Shown in pieces: positions 34,331 to 47,337 of a DNA stretch of 64,000 nucleotides. This DNA comes from Balaenoptera acutorostrata. Its lineage: Eukaryota; Chordata; Mammalia; Artiodactyla; Balaenopteridae. The position numbers and the translations under genes are program-made. Position 1 is the first letter of the stretch; each line of letters starts with the position of its first letter. The stretch spans positions 54,423,000 through 54,486,999 of the forward strand of contig NC_080079.1 in NCBI RefSeq assembly GCF_949987535.1. Reading direction: 5' to 3'. Under the pieces are notes generated by a model that saw nothing but the letters and a program-made list of their open reading frames with translations, was not told where the DNA came from and searched no databases.

Positions 34331-34974
34331 AAGAAAGTCAGTAGTATCAGTCTATTCTGAGCCCCATTTTCTGACAGTTAATTGATTGATGCAGCTCCTG
34401 TTTGCCTGATTTCCTCTCTCATTGTGCAATGAATCTAATCTTCTCATTTGCCAAGATTTTTCATTTTACCCTAGAGAAGGGAAGCCTCTGAAACACTCAT
34501 TAATGGTTGGGAAGCTGCTGAGAGGGTGGGTTTCCTGGTCCTTGCTGTGGTCTTGGCCTGGCCCAGGGCTCAAACTGGTCACCCAGGGTCCAGGCCCTCT
34601 GACTTACAGTGGCAGGGAAGGCTGGCTTTTTTTGTTTCCTGTGATATAAATGTCCTGGATATCATGTGTGTGTGGATTCCTTCTCTTTTAATTGGTAGTT
34701 TGGATTCTGCTGCACAATCAGCCTTCCCTCCATCGAATCAATTAGCTCCTGCAAATGCACTGGGTGCTTCTCCAGCTCTGTAATTAACACTTAGTGTCAA
34801 AAATTGAAAAGTGGAAAGAAGCAAACTCTAACCACATGACTTGGAGGGGAATGTCAGCCTCTAAGAAAAATGTTCCTGAGCCTAATTCCTCATATGTGTT
34901 TGCTCCTGCTTGGATCTTATTTTTGAAGGACACATAAATCTATGTGTCTAAAATCTGATGATTTAAAAGCTACC
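34331..34974. other. unique sequence, possibly conserved
   Basis: No repeats recognised. 34690-34810 contains closely spaced AT-rich transcription-factor-like cores (aatcaattagctcctgc, ctgtaattaacac); see findings. Confidence 0.4.
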
Positions 34975-35140
34975 TGACCTTCAGTGGTAGTAGTACCCTT
35001 TAAGTCTCAATTTCCTCGTCTGTAAAATGGTTCTAATACCCCTTTCCTCACCTAATTCACAAGACTCAGGTGAGTGAGGATAAAGACAGAGTTAAGCCAT
35101 ATAATTATTTTAACTGTTAAAGTCTACATCACACTACAGA
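34975..35140 (+). mobile_element. MIR relic
   Basis: ctcaatttcctcgtctgtaa, aatggttctaatacccc and acctaattcacaagactcag are the MIR 3' half. Confidence 0.65.
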
Positions 35141-35530
35141 TGTAAGGTAGCACTATTACTTGATAAAATGTTTTTCAGCAGCAGAACAGGGAATTAATTT
35201 GCAACATGTCACCCGGCCACGGCTCCTCAGTGTCACCCCTCAGGGCAGCCCTTTGCAAGATTCGCACAGTGATATGATGATATATATTTTCTTTCACTAT
35301 CTAATTTGGTTCGCCAAATAAATCCACCCCAAGGGGATGCAGCTGAACTACCCTGTACACATGCATGGGCTCTGATTCAGGCAGATGAGGGGTTTTGCCT
35401 CCTGGCTCTGCCATGTGGTAGCTGTATGATGTTGACCAGCTCTTCAGCCTTGGAATGTCCTGAAGATCAAGTTAGATCATATCAGTAAAGTACCAAGCAC
35501 ACAGTAGGCCCTCATTTAATGTAGTTCCTT
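35141..35530 (+). mobile_element. MIR relic in unique DNA
   Basis: About 35365-35530 carries tctgattcaggcagatgag, ggctctgccatgtggtagctg and aagcacacagtaggccctc, a MIR. 35141-35364 has no recognised repeat. Confidence 0.55.
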
Positions 35531-36984
35531 TTCTCTCTAAATCATCACAGTGCTGCTTAATTAATAGTATACTATCTGACATGATCAAGGAAGAGGCCAC
35601 ACCCAGGTCTTTGCTTCTAAATCCAGTCTTCTACTACTCGGTAGCTATTTCAAAAGAGAATTAGGAATGTGGTTTCTCCATTTCAGTAATGTCCTTGGGC
35701 ATTTACAGAGAGAGAGAGAACAGTTTGGATGCTATTCTTGACAAATACTTCAGCCACAATTAAATGTAGCTACTGTACTTAGGACAAAGGACAAGTGATC
35801 AAAGAAGACTAATTATAATGGATTATGATCCCTCTACAAGTCTGTGCTTGGTATTTCAACTGCCACCTGAATAGGTGACAGGACTGAGGAAATAACTGCC
35901 TGCCATCTATCTAAACATTCAAAGCAGGAGCAAAAAGTGCTCGGAGGGCAAGCCAGTTAAGGATTAATTAAAATCCTAAAAGTAGTGCCCACTAGTCATT
36001 TTCTGAGTGCATTCAATCCAGGAGGCCAAGAATGGCTGGGAGGCCTAAAATCCAGTAGTGCTTTCTAGTAGGTGGACAGACAATGAAGAGATGAAAGAAC
36101 ATAGTGGTCCTGGTTCAAGACCCAGCCCTACCTCTTCCAGGATTTTTTTTCTATTTTGGCCATTCAGGCAACTTGCCTGAGCCATAATTTCCACACCAAT
36201 CAAATAGGAGAACAAAACAAAAACAAAGACAAAGACAGTGACCAGCCTATCTACCTTGCAAGATCAAATCCAAACTTGTATAATAACATTTCCCACTCAA
36301 TATGCTCAAAATCAGATTCACTATCTTTTCCCCCAAAGCTGTCCTTGCTAAAGCACCTATATCAGAGAATGGCGTTGCTATCCACTTGGTCCCCCAAGCA
36401 TCCCCAATCTGGGGATCAGTGTAGCCAGCCCCTTTTAGTACCCCTCCCCTGCCCCATGAGATGAAACAGCCATTCTTTCCAGGCCATCCCCTCTTCTCAG
36501 CTCCCACCTCCATGATTCAGCATCTTTGGCATCATCTCCTCTTTGGTCTCCCAGCTTCTAGCCTTGACCTCTCCATTCCATCACTCATGCTTGCTGCTAG
36601 GGTACTGCCCATAAACTACAAGTCCCAACAGCGCATTCCCCTGCCTGAGATCCTTTAGTGGTGCTACAACACCTATTAAGGCAATTTTATAAGCAGCAGA
36701 AACTTTTTTTAAAAATCTTTTTTTTGGAGCATCAATATATAAAACTAATAAAGGCAGAACAGCAGGGTAGAAGAAGGAAAGGGTACTCTCTAAAGTGTTA
36801 CCTGTTCATCCCCCATGACTGTCCCTGAATTACCTCTAAGGGCTCAGGAAAATATTTCAGCTTAGATGATGCAAAGTCTCATGTTGGTTCCCCTTTCTTC
36901 ATCTCCACCTCAGCATCTAAAGACAGGTCATATTTTAATGCTGAGATCTGTGATATGCTTGATTGTTTTACAACCGCAGTCTCT
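35531..36984. other. unique sequence, no gene seen
   Basis: A weak MIR core (ggttcaagacccagccctacc) lies near 36110. Small frames at 36156-36658 have no recognisable domains. Confidence 0.4.
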
Positions 36985-37610
36985 TACATTTGAATAGGGC
37001 TTCATAGTCTATTAAGCACTTTCATATAATAGTATTCAAGATCAGCTATGCACCAACCACTGTGCCCAGTGTTGCCAAAATAGAGTAAAAGAAGTTCCCC
37101 CTGCTCTTTCTCCTGTAACTACTGGTTTATGGGGTGGGTAGACAAATACTAGTTTGAAGCATGTGAAATGATGAAATGGTCAAAAATGGTCAAGTATCAG
37201 CAATTTCATATGGCTCAATCTATGTGACTTACATTCCTCACCAGCCTCTGTATCTTTGCAGACAACCTATGCTCCCCCTTCTCCCCAGCCAGCTGTGTCA
37301 GGAGTCTGTGCTGTGCAATGTATCATTTCTTCTCCCTAGCATACCTTTGACCATCATGGGTACCTAGAATCCTACTTATTTTTCAAGAATCTAGATAGTA
37401 TTAAGATCTCTTTGCAATCACCCCCAAGTGAAGTAATAAGTAATTCCTTATACATAGCTTCCGTGCATCTATTAAAGCAAATCACAATAGATTGTAATTT
37501 TCTCTTCACCAATCTGATTCCTCTGTTCAGCTCCTCTAGTAAGGCTCTGATTCTTCTATTAGGCATTTTTTTCATCAGTATGTCTCCTGGCTATTTTCTT
37601 AGTTGGTGAG
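36985..37610. other. unique sequence with weak MIR/L2 traces
   Basis: 36985-37075 resembles reversed MIR (gggcttcatagtctattaag, accactgtgcccagtg). 37360-37560 is faintly L2-like. No exon seen. Confidence 0.35.
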
Positions 37611-37790
37611 GTGAAGAGCTCTCAGAGTTCAGTTTTCAAGCATTCAAATTCGAGTCTCCCAACTCGTTAGCTGAGGGATCTTGGGCAAGTTACTAAATTA
37701 CTTAAAGTGTCTGCGTCTCAATTCTCTCATGTATAAATGGAGATAATATTATCTACCTCACAGGAATACTGTGAAAATTAGATGAAGGGT
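37611..37790 (+). mobile_element. MIR SINE
   Basis: gctgagggatcttgggcaag, ttactaaattacttaaagtg, ctcaattctctcatgtataa and acctcacaggaatactgtg follow the MIR order. Confidence 0.75.
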
Positions 37791-37794
37791 ATGT

Positions 37795-38295
37795 TGCAAA
37801 TGTTTTCCCCAATTTTTGTGTTTGCCTTTCAAGTTTTGTTTAATATGTCTCTTGACATACAGATTTTTTTTTTAATATTGAAGTACCCAAATATACAATC
37901 TGCCTCTATACTTCCTTTCATTATTTTTTTTGTTTAGAATACCATTTTCCTTCCCTGAGATCAAAGAGATATTTACCTGTGTTTTCTGCTTCCTCTGTAG
38001 TTTCACGTTATTCATTTAAATGCTTAATCCATCTGAAATTGTGTTTGCTGAATGATGTGAGATGAAAAAGAGAGCTAACATTTTTTTTCATCGGAATGGC
38101 CATGCAGCATATATCAAGTAATTGATCCTTTCCTCAGTGACTGGAAAAACCACCTTAATAATACGTTATATTTTATACTTGAGGCTTTGTATTCTGTCTC
38201 TTTGATCTATTTTTTTTTTAATTATCTTGGCAGGATTTTCATTTTTTAGCTTTTTGAATATTTGTATAGCAGATACTATCTTCCATTCTTTGTTT
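37795..38295 (-). mobile_element. ancient L1M relic
   Basis: tttgcctttcaagttttg, aaatgcttaatccatctgaa, tcggaatggccatgcagc and ctctttgatctattttt follow reversed L1 ORF2/C-terminal patterns in a very old copy. Confidence 0.6.
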
Positions 38296-38659
38296 CCAAA
38301 ATGCTCTTGTCTGTTCTGTTTTATTCTTCCTCATAATCAATTTTACAAAGGGAGATATCTCATTATCCAAACTTCACAATCAGATAAACAAAACTAACTA
38401 TTACAAGTACATGAAAATAGACAATACAGTTGAAGGATGTAGCACATAGCTTTCTATGCATACCTACGAAATGCGATTTCCTTGATCTTCCTCCATTAAG
38501 AGTCTGTATCATTGAAGAGAAGGTCACAGACGAGCCACGATCTCAAAGGGTGTGAAGCTGTCAAGGCTCCACTTGCACTGGGGGAATACTCACACCTAAT
38601 ACCTGGATCACCAAGGAATGGAAAACCTACTATCACCTACCAACTGCCTTGGGGCACAG
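38296..38659. other. unique sequence, no gene seen
   Basis: Nothing recognised. Confidence 0.4.
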
Positions 38660-39108
38660 ACATGAAAGATAACAGTAATCACCGTGATCTACTGAGCAAT
38701 TACCATGGGCCAGGCATAGTGCCAAGGCCAGAAAGGCAATAAAATGTAGTGATTATGGGAATGAGCTTTGGCTTCAGACAGTGCTGGGTTCCAGTCCCAG
38801 TTTTATTACTAACCAGCTGTGTGACTTTAGAGGTCTATAGCATTTCTGTGATGAGCACGGCTATGACAGTGGCTAGAACGCAGAGAAATCCCCACAGTGA
38901 CCCTCCCTTGCAGCTCACATTTTATCATCAAATCCAATTCTTATTGAAACTATTTGAGTTTTTAACCTTCTCTCTGTTAAATAAATGAGAAAACAGAGGA
39001 CCAGACAGTTGACTTACTGAGATTCACGCAAGTGGTTAATGCAGAGCCAAGTTCAAACTAGGTTTCTCTGACCTCAAAGCCTCCTGCTTTTAACCTACAT
39101 GCATTGCC
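38660..39108. mobile_element. cluster of MIR relics
   Basis: 38660-38735 recalls a MIR end (tgggccaggcatagtgccaag). 38742-38885 is a sense MIR core (gggttccagtcccagtttta, accagctgtgtgacttta). 38920-39108 is an antisense MIR (aaatgagaaaacagaggacc, tgacctcaaagcctcctgc). Confidence 0.55.
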
Positions 39109-39539
39109 ACAGTACAGAAGCCAGGTGTCATTTATATGTTACACATTGGTTTCATTTCATATGGAGCTATTGTTATTTGAAGGCAATTTTGTGTGATGCT
39201 TAATTTAGGGTTTTGTTTTGTTTTTTTTGGTTTGTAATTTTTACCATTGAATTAATGCAATGATTATAGATACTATCCTAGGAAGGGATCAAAATTGATT
39301 TGTAGATATGGTAACCAACCATATGGCAACCAGTGGTTTGCCTACACTCTTCCTTCTTACCTGTAATATTTGACTCTGTGAGCTATGTTGGCATACCCTG
39401 TGCACACATGAAAGAACCTCTCAAGAAAAAAGAAAATTCTGAAAATAAAGACACTATGCTTAGCATATGGTAAGCTCCTCAGCATTCTCCATTCTCGAGG
39501 CTAGGGTAAGATAAATAAAACTTTTTCACACTAATAGCA
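39109..39539. other. unique sequence, no gene seen
   Basis: A (GTTTT)-rich stretch near 39215-39230 is the only structure. Confidence 0.45.
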
Positions 39540-39705
39540 TTAATAATAATTATTATTATAACATTAAAATACTATAAACCTGTGTGTCATTTTACAGGTC
39601 ACATGTTATTTTTATGTACATAATTCCATCTAATGATAATATCTGTGAGGTAGTTACATTTTCTTCATTTTAAATATGAGAAACTGAGGCTCAGAGAGGC
39701 CCTCT
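39540..39705 (-). mobile_element. MIR SINE
   Basis: atctgtgaggtagttacattt, cttcattttaaatatgag, aaactgaggctcagagagg are reversed MIR. Confidence 0.65.
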
Positions 39706-41394
39706 AATATCATATAGTGTAGTAGAGATGGTGTCTACAAAGATTCACACTCCTCTTTTACAGTATAGAATTTTGCTTGAACATCCCTAAGCCAGGAACT
39801 ACATTAGTGAGAACCCCTCTGGCCAATGAAAAGGAATGGACATCCTCTACAAACCTGGCCCATAAGATCTTCCACATTTTCTCCTCGTCACTTGCCAATG
39901 GATGTTGATAATCAGGGAGACGTGAAAGATATACGATGAATATGGCAGAGGCAAAGATAAAAGGAAACTGGTTCTTCAATCAAGACACTATCATAACTAA
40001 CACATGTGCTTATTATAAGGGGTGTAGAACTCCAACTGCGGCAGAAAAAAAATCACACACACACACAATAGGACAGCTGACCACGAACATGTTTTGGTCC
40101 TGCTTTATGAAATGTGTTATCTCAGTCTCTGATGGATAGAGAAAACAGTTGTTTGGATTTCCCCAACCAAGGTGGAAAAAAAGATATTATACCATGGTAA
40201 AAACAAATTGGAGTTTCAACCTATAAAGCAAAATACACATTACAGATAACAGAAACCATAAGGGATAAATTAAACCGAGGAAAATTAAATAAACTGTGTT
40301 CAAAACATTACAAGTCAAAGCCTATATTGATGTTCTCTGAGAAGCCCATTGAGTTCTGCAAATGAGCATGTGGTATTCATGGCACAAACCCAGCTGATTC
40401 AGCAGATGTAGTAAATATATAATCTGTCATGTTCTGGATGGACAGCCTGACTTCACAGCCTTAAACAGAGTTATGTCTAACATCCCAAGGCTAACGCCAC
40501 AAACAATGAAACACGTCATTACAAGTTTATAGAACAAGGCTTCGAATACTAATAATTACTTCCACCGTGGCTGGGCCATAAATAGGATTATGAAACATCA
40601 GCAAGGATAACAACTCTGATTTTTGCAAAACATCTTAGCTCTGGGGACACTCACAGGTTTGGTGGGCAAAACACTAGCTGAAGTCATGCCAGATACTGAA
40701 TAAAGAAGGTGTGGACCCTACTTGCTCACTGTAACATTTCATAGGACTAATGTTTTTTGTTCTGAATTGTCAAACACAAAGAACTCTCTTTAAATGACTT
40801 AAAAAATGTTTTTTTGCAGCCCTGGATGGAATTCTTCAAAGACAATCATGCACGCAGTTCTAAGCTGTCATCACCTTGCAAGGCAATGTATAATTCAAGT
40901 GGTCTTTGCCTCTTGGGGCAGACTTTCAAAATGTTTGATGCATATATTACTGAAGCACACTATAGCTCGGAACGCAAGTGAGAAATCATGCATGCAGTAT
41001 CTTGAAATAAAACAGACAAGCTGAGGCACACAGAGGAAAGCTGATATACATCACCTGTTAAGATTATTCAGTAGTTGTTATTGATTTTATTTACATTCAC
41101 TGTTATTCCTCTGAGAAGTTAAACAAACTACTTGTTGAGACAAGCATAAGGTTGGCTGCTCTATTTTGTGAAATGGGAAACAAACAACCCAGCTCCCCAT
41201 GCCATCACCCCTGGGTTTTGCCAAATTGTTTGCTTTTATCAGGTAAATGTTCTAATGTTAACAGTTGCTTACATGAATTCACCCTACTTCTCACATTCAC
41301 GGGTGATCCTTCATTTCTTTAAATGTTTGACAATCAAATAAATTGTGGTAGGCCCCTTCTGGGATCAAGTCTATATTAATTCAACCAAGACAAG
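39706..41394. other. mostly unique, one unclassified old repeat
   Basis: 39770-40000 (agccaggaactacattagtg, tctggccaatgaaaagg, aacctggcccataagatc) resembles an ancient mammalian LTR- or MER-type repeat that I cannot name. 40055-40067 is a short (CA)n. 40480-40620 is repeat-free and may be conserved non-coding DNA. Confidence 0.35.
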
Positions 41395-41640
41395 TAATAT
41401 TATATAACTGTTAGGAACATGTACTACAGAGCAAGACTGCTTGGGTTCAAATCCAAGCTCCAGTCCTTGCCATTTGAGCCATCTGGGCAAGTTATTTAAA
41501 CTCTGCATCTCAGTTTCTCTTCTATGAAATGGGGATAAAACTTTCATCTTCCTACAGAGTTGTCCTGAGAATTGCATGAGCTAAATTGTTTACAGCACTT
41601 AGAACACTGTCTGGCACATAGTAAATAGTATAAAACTTCT
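41395..41640 (+). mobile_element. MIR SINE, near full length
   Basis: actgcttgggttcaaatcc, tctgggcaagttatttaaac, gcatctcagtttctcttc, gagttgtcctgagaattgc, acactgtctggcacatagt appear in order. The clearest MIR in the window. Confidence 0.85.
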
Positions 41641-43015
41641 GGCTACTATATTGCTATTCTTTTTGTTCAAGGAAGAAAGAGCTCATCAGTAGCTGTGCAG
41701 TTAGCATGGTTGATAAGGCTTATAATAAAAATAAAATAACTTGGATACCAATTAAAAGATAGTGTTGAGTTGAACACTGGAGAAAACACAGGTATAAACA
41801 TAGAGTCATGTTCTCTAACAGAGTGACTACGGAAAGCAATGACCTCAGCTGTGGCAGGTCACCTGGTGAGTACTTTCTTAGGCTGCCATTACGTAATGAT
41901 CTCTGTTGGACTGTATAAGTTTTACCAAAAAAAAAAAAAAAAAGTCAATGATAATAAAACTTGACAAATGATTTTGTACTGACAAAGTTAAATCCACACT
42001 AATTATTCAATCAATAAATGCATTTAAAGTACATTTTAAAAAATCTACCCAAGCAGAGGATGAGAAAAATTTGACTCTACAGCAGTAATGGGTCTTAATG
42101 AGTCAAGGTTTTGAGAAGACAGGGCAAGAAGAGACTTTCATATCTCCTCTGGAAGAGAGTATGGGCAGATTTCTTCAGAAGACAACATCCAGGAGAGAAG
42201 TCAGGGGTCATAAATTTTAGTTTAACATGTAATGAACTGAGGTTCCCATCAAGGAAAAGCTGGGTAGCCAGCTGCCAGGGCCACTCTTGAGTCTTTAACT
42301 GGTTGGCTGGCTGGAGAATTGGCCAAAATGACAACTGAGATTGGTTCCATCTTGGAGATGCTCTGACTTAGACTCTATTAAAAGTCTTTTCTGTTCCCAC
42401 TATGCCTGTGGCATACCCTCAACAACTAAGGAAAGCCCTCTGGATGATACAGACCAGCATTCCCTAAAGAAAAACATCCTTGAGGGTGATGAAGTAGGTT
42501 TATTTACTGCAGGATTTCTGAGAATTTGTAGTGTGTTAATATATATTTTTTTAACTTACTAGAAAGGGATGTAATATTCAGTGTTTCTCAAACTTATTTG
42601 CCTACAGACCCCTCCATCCTTTTTTGTGCAGCTTTTTGCAGAGCTGTTGCTCTTAAACAAACAAAAAAACAAACAACAACAACAATAATACACACACAGA
42701 AACCAGTTTCACAGAGCTTCTTTCCAAGCTCATCTCTAGCACCGAGTCCAGGAAATCAGAAGCTCAGTTCTGCTCTAACTGGTGTGAAGAATCACTATTC
42801 TATGTATCATGCCTCCAGGCAATTCTCTGCTGTGTGTCCCTCTCTCTTTCTCACCAGATCATGAGTTCTTATAACCCTACCTTATTTACTATTTTAATCT
42901 CCACCATTTACGCAGTCTTTGCTATAGAGAGGACACTCAAAAAATATATACGAATGAGCAAATACAATGAGTGGAGCAGGCTTTATCCTGAAAGAATCTG
43001 GGGAAGGAATGAGAG
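41641..43015. other. unique sequence with poly(A)
   Basis: A 17-base A run at 41926-41942 follows no element that I can name. 42568-42660 (cagtgtttctcaaacttattt) may be a fragment of an old DNA transposon. No exon seen. Confidence 0.35.
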
Positions 43016-43920
43016 CCTGGGACCAGACCCATCTGTTATGTGATCTAGTGTGAGGAGATCCTGATGTGCTGAAAATAGGACTCCTTGGGACTGGGTTTCT
43101 TTGGGCCACTCAAGTCCCTCCTAGCTGAGATGAACGCAAGAAGGCACAAATGCCTTCACAGACTGACCCACCAAAGACTCCCTGCTATTCACTCTTTGTT
43201 ATTGATAGCATTTACTAATCTCTTATTTTCTTCCTTAGTATCCACAGCAATCTGGGGAGCTGGACCAGCCCCAAGCTGGGGAAAATGCAAAGACGATCTC
43301 ATCTTGGAAAATAGGTTTCTTTTTCATTTAGGCTTTCTTTCAATCCTTCACATGGCCAGTAAAAAGGAGAGACTCACTATGTTCTGGGCCCTGTGCCAGT
43401 GCAGGGCAGCAAGGATAATAAAACTCTGGCCTTACTTCTCAAGATCTCACGAGCTCTTCTTGATACCTGTCAGCTCACTTCCTGTCCTTGCAGAATGTCC
43501 ACTAGACAATCACTCCTCATTTCTGGGACCTGGGTTCAACTCACATCTCCTCTGAGAAACCCTCCTCTACTCCCAGGGCAGTTGCCCGCTGCCTGGCTTC
43601 AGCTTACAATATCATCTGGGAGTGCTACTCCAAACAGCAGCTCATGGTCCAGACGGCTGCATCTCCTTCTCAGCTGCCCCAGGCTCACAAAGGGTCTGTG
43701 CTTGGGAACAGGAGAAGGAGGCTGCTGGCGGCAGTATTCCTGTGCTCCTCACTCTCTTGCTATTTTCCCTATTGATTCAGGGTGAAAGGTAATTACACAG
43801 TGAATGACACAGCATGGCTCGTATTACTCTTGAGAAACTACAGAGCTAAGGCTTGACAGTTGACTTTAGGGGCAGACACTAGAGTTTAATAGTTTTGGTT
43901 CCTTGGATGGTACAATTTGG
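43016..43920. other. unique, moderately GC-rich sequence
   Basis: A 156-codon frame at 43085-43555 overlaps a 130-codon frame at 43393-43785. Neither shows a domain, compositional bias or flanking signals that would support a gene. Confidence 0.4.
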
Positions 43921-43922
43921 AA

Positions 43923-43923
<1 letters not shown>

Positions 43924-43977
<54 letters not shown>
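43924..43977. repeat. (AC)n(AT)n compound microsatellite
   Basis: About 15 AC units are followed directly by about 12 AT units. Confidence 0.95.
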
Positions 43978-44019
43978 GTACAGTGTAATACAAGTTGAAC
44001 AAAACTTTTTTAAGTCACC

Positions 44020-44425
44020 ATTAAAATATTGTATGATATCACTTATATATGAATCTAGAATAGCTGAACTCATAAAAAACAAAGAGTAAAATAGTGGTTC
44101 CCAGGGGCTGGCAGGTGGAGGAATAGGAGAGATGCTATTTAAGAGTACAAACTTGAAACTAGTAGATAAATAAGTCCCAGAGATCTAATGCACAGTGTAT
44201 TGATTACAGACAACAGTACTGTATTATAAACATGAAATTTGCTAAGAGACTAGATCTTAATTATTCCCACCACACACACACACACACACACACAAAGATT
44301 ATGTAATCTGATAGAGGTGTTAGCTAAGGCTACATGGCAATCATATTGCAAAATATAAGTGTATCAAATCAATATGATGTATACCTTACACAGTGTTACA
44401 TGTCAATTATATCTCAATTTTTTAA
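44020..44425 (+). mobile_element. old L1 3' UTR (L1MA/L1MB type)
   Basis: gaatagctgaactcataaaa, agtggttcccaggggctgg, gattacagacaacagtactg, gctaagagactagatctta, a (CA)n run at 44271-44293 and gtcaattatatctcaat follow the eutherian L1MA/B 3' UTR in sense. Confidence 0.8.
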
Positions 44426-44635
44426 AAAGTTATCATTAACAGGACCCAGCAGGAATCACTTTTGTGATGAAGGTGAAATCATTCTAATCCAGAGTAACTG
44501 GGAAAAGGAGCAGCCATCTATAGAAGAGAAGCAGGATTTGGGTGCCTTGAACACAAATTTTAAATCTCTTCATGTGTATCTTCTTTAAAAATTAAATTTA
44601 TAACAACCACCGAAGTACACTAACATCTAAAGATG
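44426..44635. other. unique sequence
   Basis: Nothing recognised. Confidence 0.4.
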
Positions 44636-44740
44636 TGAGCCCCTCAAAGGCAAAGACCCTAACTGCTCACTGCAGCATACTCAGTTCCTGGTTCACAGAA
44701 AACACTCTGTAGATGGATGTGAAGAATTGAATATGCAGAA
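44636..44740 (+). mobile_element. L2 3' end relic
   Basis: agcccctcaaaggcaaagacc, ctcagttcctggttcacag and aacactctgtagatgg follow L2. Confidence 0.55.
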
Positions 44741-45649
44741 TTTTAAAAAATATTTTTTAAATACACATCTTATAACTCAGTCCAAACAGGGTTTCTTTTT
44801 CCTGTTTTCTTCCTAGTTAAACTGCAGCTTTTCTGCAGAGGCTGCACAAAGAAAGGGGGCTATTTCTTGGAAAATACTGAACACTACATCCTTCTCTAGG
44901 AAAATCACAGCATATAGTATACAGTTCACTTGTCAAATTTCAGAAATCTTTTCAATATTAGATTATGATGATATTGGCTGTGGATACTCCCAAACACTGA
45001 CTGTAATTCCTCTGCAGCTCTACCTTTCCTATTGAAGCAAATTTCATGGGAAATTTCTCAGGAAAATTAAACCACCTTCTTCCATTCAGGCCTAAAAGAA
45101 ATGCTGTTATGAATACCATCTATCCCTCAAAGAAACCTTACCTTATCATCAATCTGTACTTAAAAGACACTGTAGAATTATATCTAGTAACTGGCTAAGT
45201 ACTGCACCAAGTGGGAGTATAGAGGCCTGAGTGACAAGAAGACCAGTCACTCATATTCTGCATAACAGAAGGCCTTGGAGTGTTCTGATACTCATTGAAC
45301 AATTCTCTGCCCATTAGAGGACCATATTTAGAAGGACCTTAAGCTCTCCTGACACACAGAGGCCACAGACATCTTCAAAATTCAATCACATTTTTGTAAT
45401 TTTCAACTCAACAACTGTTTAGAGAACAATACAACTCTGCTTGTTGTCACATAGAATATGAAGATGAGGCAAATTTCTTGATATCAAAGAGCACACTGTC
45501 TGTCGTGTGTGTGTGTGTATGTGTGTGTCTGGGGGTGAGAGGAGTGGGTAGGAAGGACAAATACATGTAAAATCTTGAGGCACAACTGACTTAGAACAGT
45601 GACATTTAATAATGCTAGTGAAGCTTCTGGAATCCATCTGTGTTATCAA
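44741..45649. other. unique sequence with (GT)n
   Basis: A GT-rich run lies at 45505-45529. No exon or further repeat recognised. Confidence 0.45.
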
Positions 45650-46020
45650 TTAATTCATCCACTCATTCATTCTATAGATAATTATGAAACACCCACTTTG
45701 TGCCAACACTGGGCAAGTTTAAAATCCATGGTTGCTGCCCTCAGGGAAGGAAGTTCAGGGTCCTGCCAATGAGAAGGATACCTAAGCAGAAAATTGCAGT
45801 TCAGTTGGGTAAATGTTAAGGTAGAATTATTAATAAAGAGCATTTGGAGTACAGGGAAGGAAGTGACTTTATCAGCCTGAGATGTGGAAGAAGTTTTCTC
45901 AGAGGTGCTGACATTAAGCTGGGTCATGAACAAATGAGTCGGAGGTAGCCAGGGGAAAGATGGTGGTGTCCCAGGCAAAAGGACAGCGACTGAAAAGGCT
46001 TGGTGTCAAAAAATGAGTGT
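45650..46020 (-). mobile_element. L2 relic, antisense
   Basis: aattatgaaacacccacttt, gtgccaacactgggcaag, catggttgctgccctcagg and later agctgggtcatgaacaaatg match reversed L2 3' sequence. Confidence 0.6.
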
Positions 46021-46065
46021 AGTGTCAGGAATGTTGATCATTTAGCAAGGATTTTAATCCCAATT

Positions 46066-46453
46066 TAAGTGTATGAATATTTTTTTAAATTTATTTATTT
46101 AATTTATTTATTTTTGGCTGTGTTGGATCTTCATTGCTGCTCACAGGCTTTCTCTAGTTGCGGTGAGTGGGGGCTACTCTTCATTGTGGTGCGCAGGCTT
46201 CTCATTGCAGTGGCTTCTCTCATTGTGGAGCACGGGCTCTAGGTGCGCGGGCTTCAGTAGTTGCAACATGTGGGCTCAGTAGTTGTGGCTCACGAGCTCT
46301 AGAGCACAGGCTCAGTAGTTGTGGCACACGGGCTTAGTTGCTCCACAGCATGTGGGATCTTCCTGGACCAGGGATCGAACCGGTGTCCCCTGCATTGGCA
46401 GGCAGATTCTCAATCACTGCGCCACCAGGGAAGCCCCTAAGTGTATGAATATT
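46066..46453 (-). mobile_element. CHR-type SINE, antisense
   Basis: Perfect 16-bp TSD taagtgtatgaatatt at 46066-46081 and 46438-46453. Between them lies the reverse complement of a CHR SINE: T/A-rich tail first, then the tRNA-derived head ending ccaccagggaagcccc. Confidence 0.95.
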
Positions 46454-47337
46454 AATGGTTGAAAATTCATATTACAGTTAAGTAGGTTGAAGCCAGATAG
46501 TGAAGTGACTTGAATATAAAGCTAAGAATGAATTTGTTCTATACTTAGTAGAAAAATTTACCCATTGTAGTGACCAGAGACCTTTTAGTAAGTTCATGTT
46601 GGTGACCATATGGAGAATGAATGGGGGAGACTCAAATCCGTGAAACAGATATTACAGAAGTTCAGACATGATTTCACTGGGCTCAGAGAGGATGGAGAGA
46701 AGAACCTAGCTCTCAGGTGCACATTTATGGAATAGAATCAGTTAGTTTTGGTGTTTGAGTTATATGGCAGATGGAGACGTGATAGAATCCAAAATATTTC
46801 CCACATTTATAGCTTGAGAAACTACTTGTATGGCCACACCAATCACCAAGCCATAGAACATGGCAGGAGGAAGGTATTTAATGTGAAAAATACTTCTACT
46901 TCAGACACAGTGAGATCTCTAAAAAGGTATGGCCATTACACCTTTCCCTTGATGGATCTAGGATAGAAGTGACAGACTAGCATCCTGCTGTCAAGTAAAG
47001 CTCAAAACTATGTCTTATTTGACCAGCACAGGAAAAAGAAAATAGATAGGTAAACTAGATAATTGGGAATGCCTCTAAGTGAGGTCTACACATACATATA
47101 ATATTGTGATTTCCTACTGCCTCCTTCAAATATTTAGGTCCTTTAGAGCACTTGCACTGGCCACCTCTAGTTGACACCCCTGTGTGTATCTAGAAGGCAT
47201 ACATACAGTTTGGAAGTCATCTGCCAAGGCAGTTCAAATAGTGGGAATTGATCATGTAACTCTAGGAGAATTTGTAGGGTGGCAAAGGAAATCAGCCTCA
47301 GGGCAGCCTGTATGAAGACCATGCTTAAGAAAACAGG
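46454..47337. other. unique sequence, no gene seen
   Basis: No repeat or exon recognised. Confidence 0.45.

Noticed and set aside
39770..40000. Possible LTR or MER-type relic
   Set aside because: Some phrases (ctggccaatg, ctggcccataaga) recall an ancient repeat family, but I could not identify ends, TSDs or a consensus, so no firm call is made.
40560..40600. CArG-like box ccataaatagg
   Set aside because: Seven A/T bases between CC and GG rather than six, and no promoter context.
41926..41942. 17-base A run as a retrotransposon tail
   Set aside because: No recognisable element upstream and no TSD found.
43085..43785. Two overlapping plus-strand frames of 156 and 130 codons
   Set aside because: No recognisable domain, no splice or promoter support, different frames competing over the same bases. 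Expected by chance in moderately GC-rich DNA.
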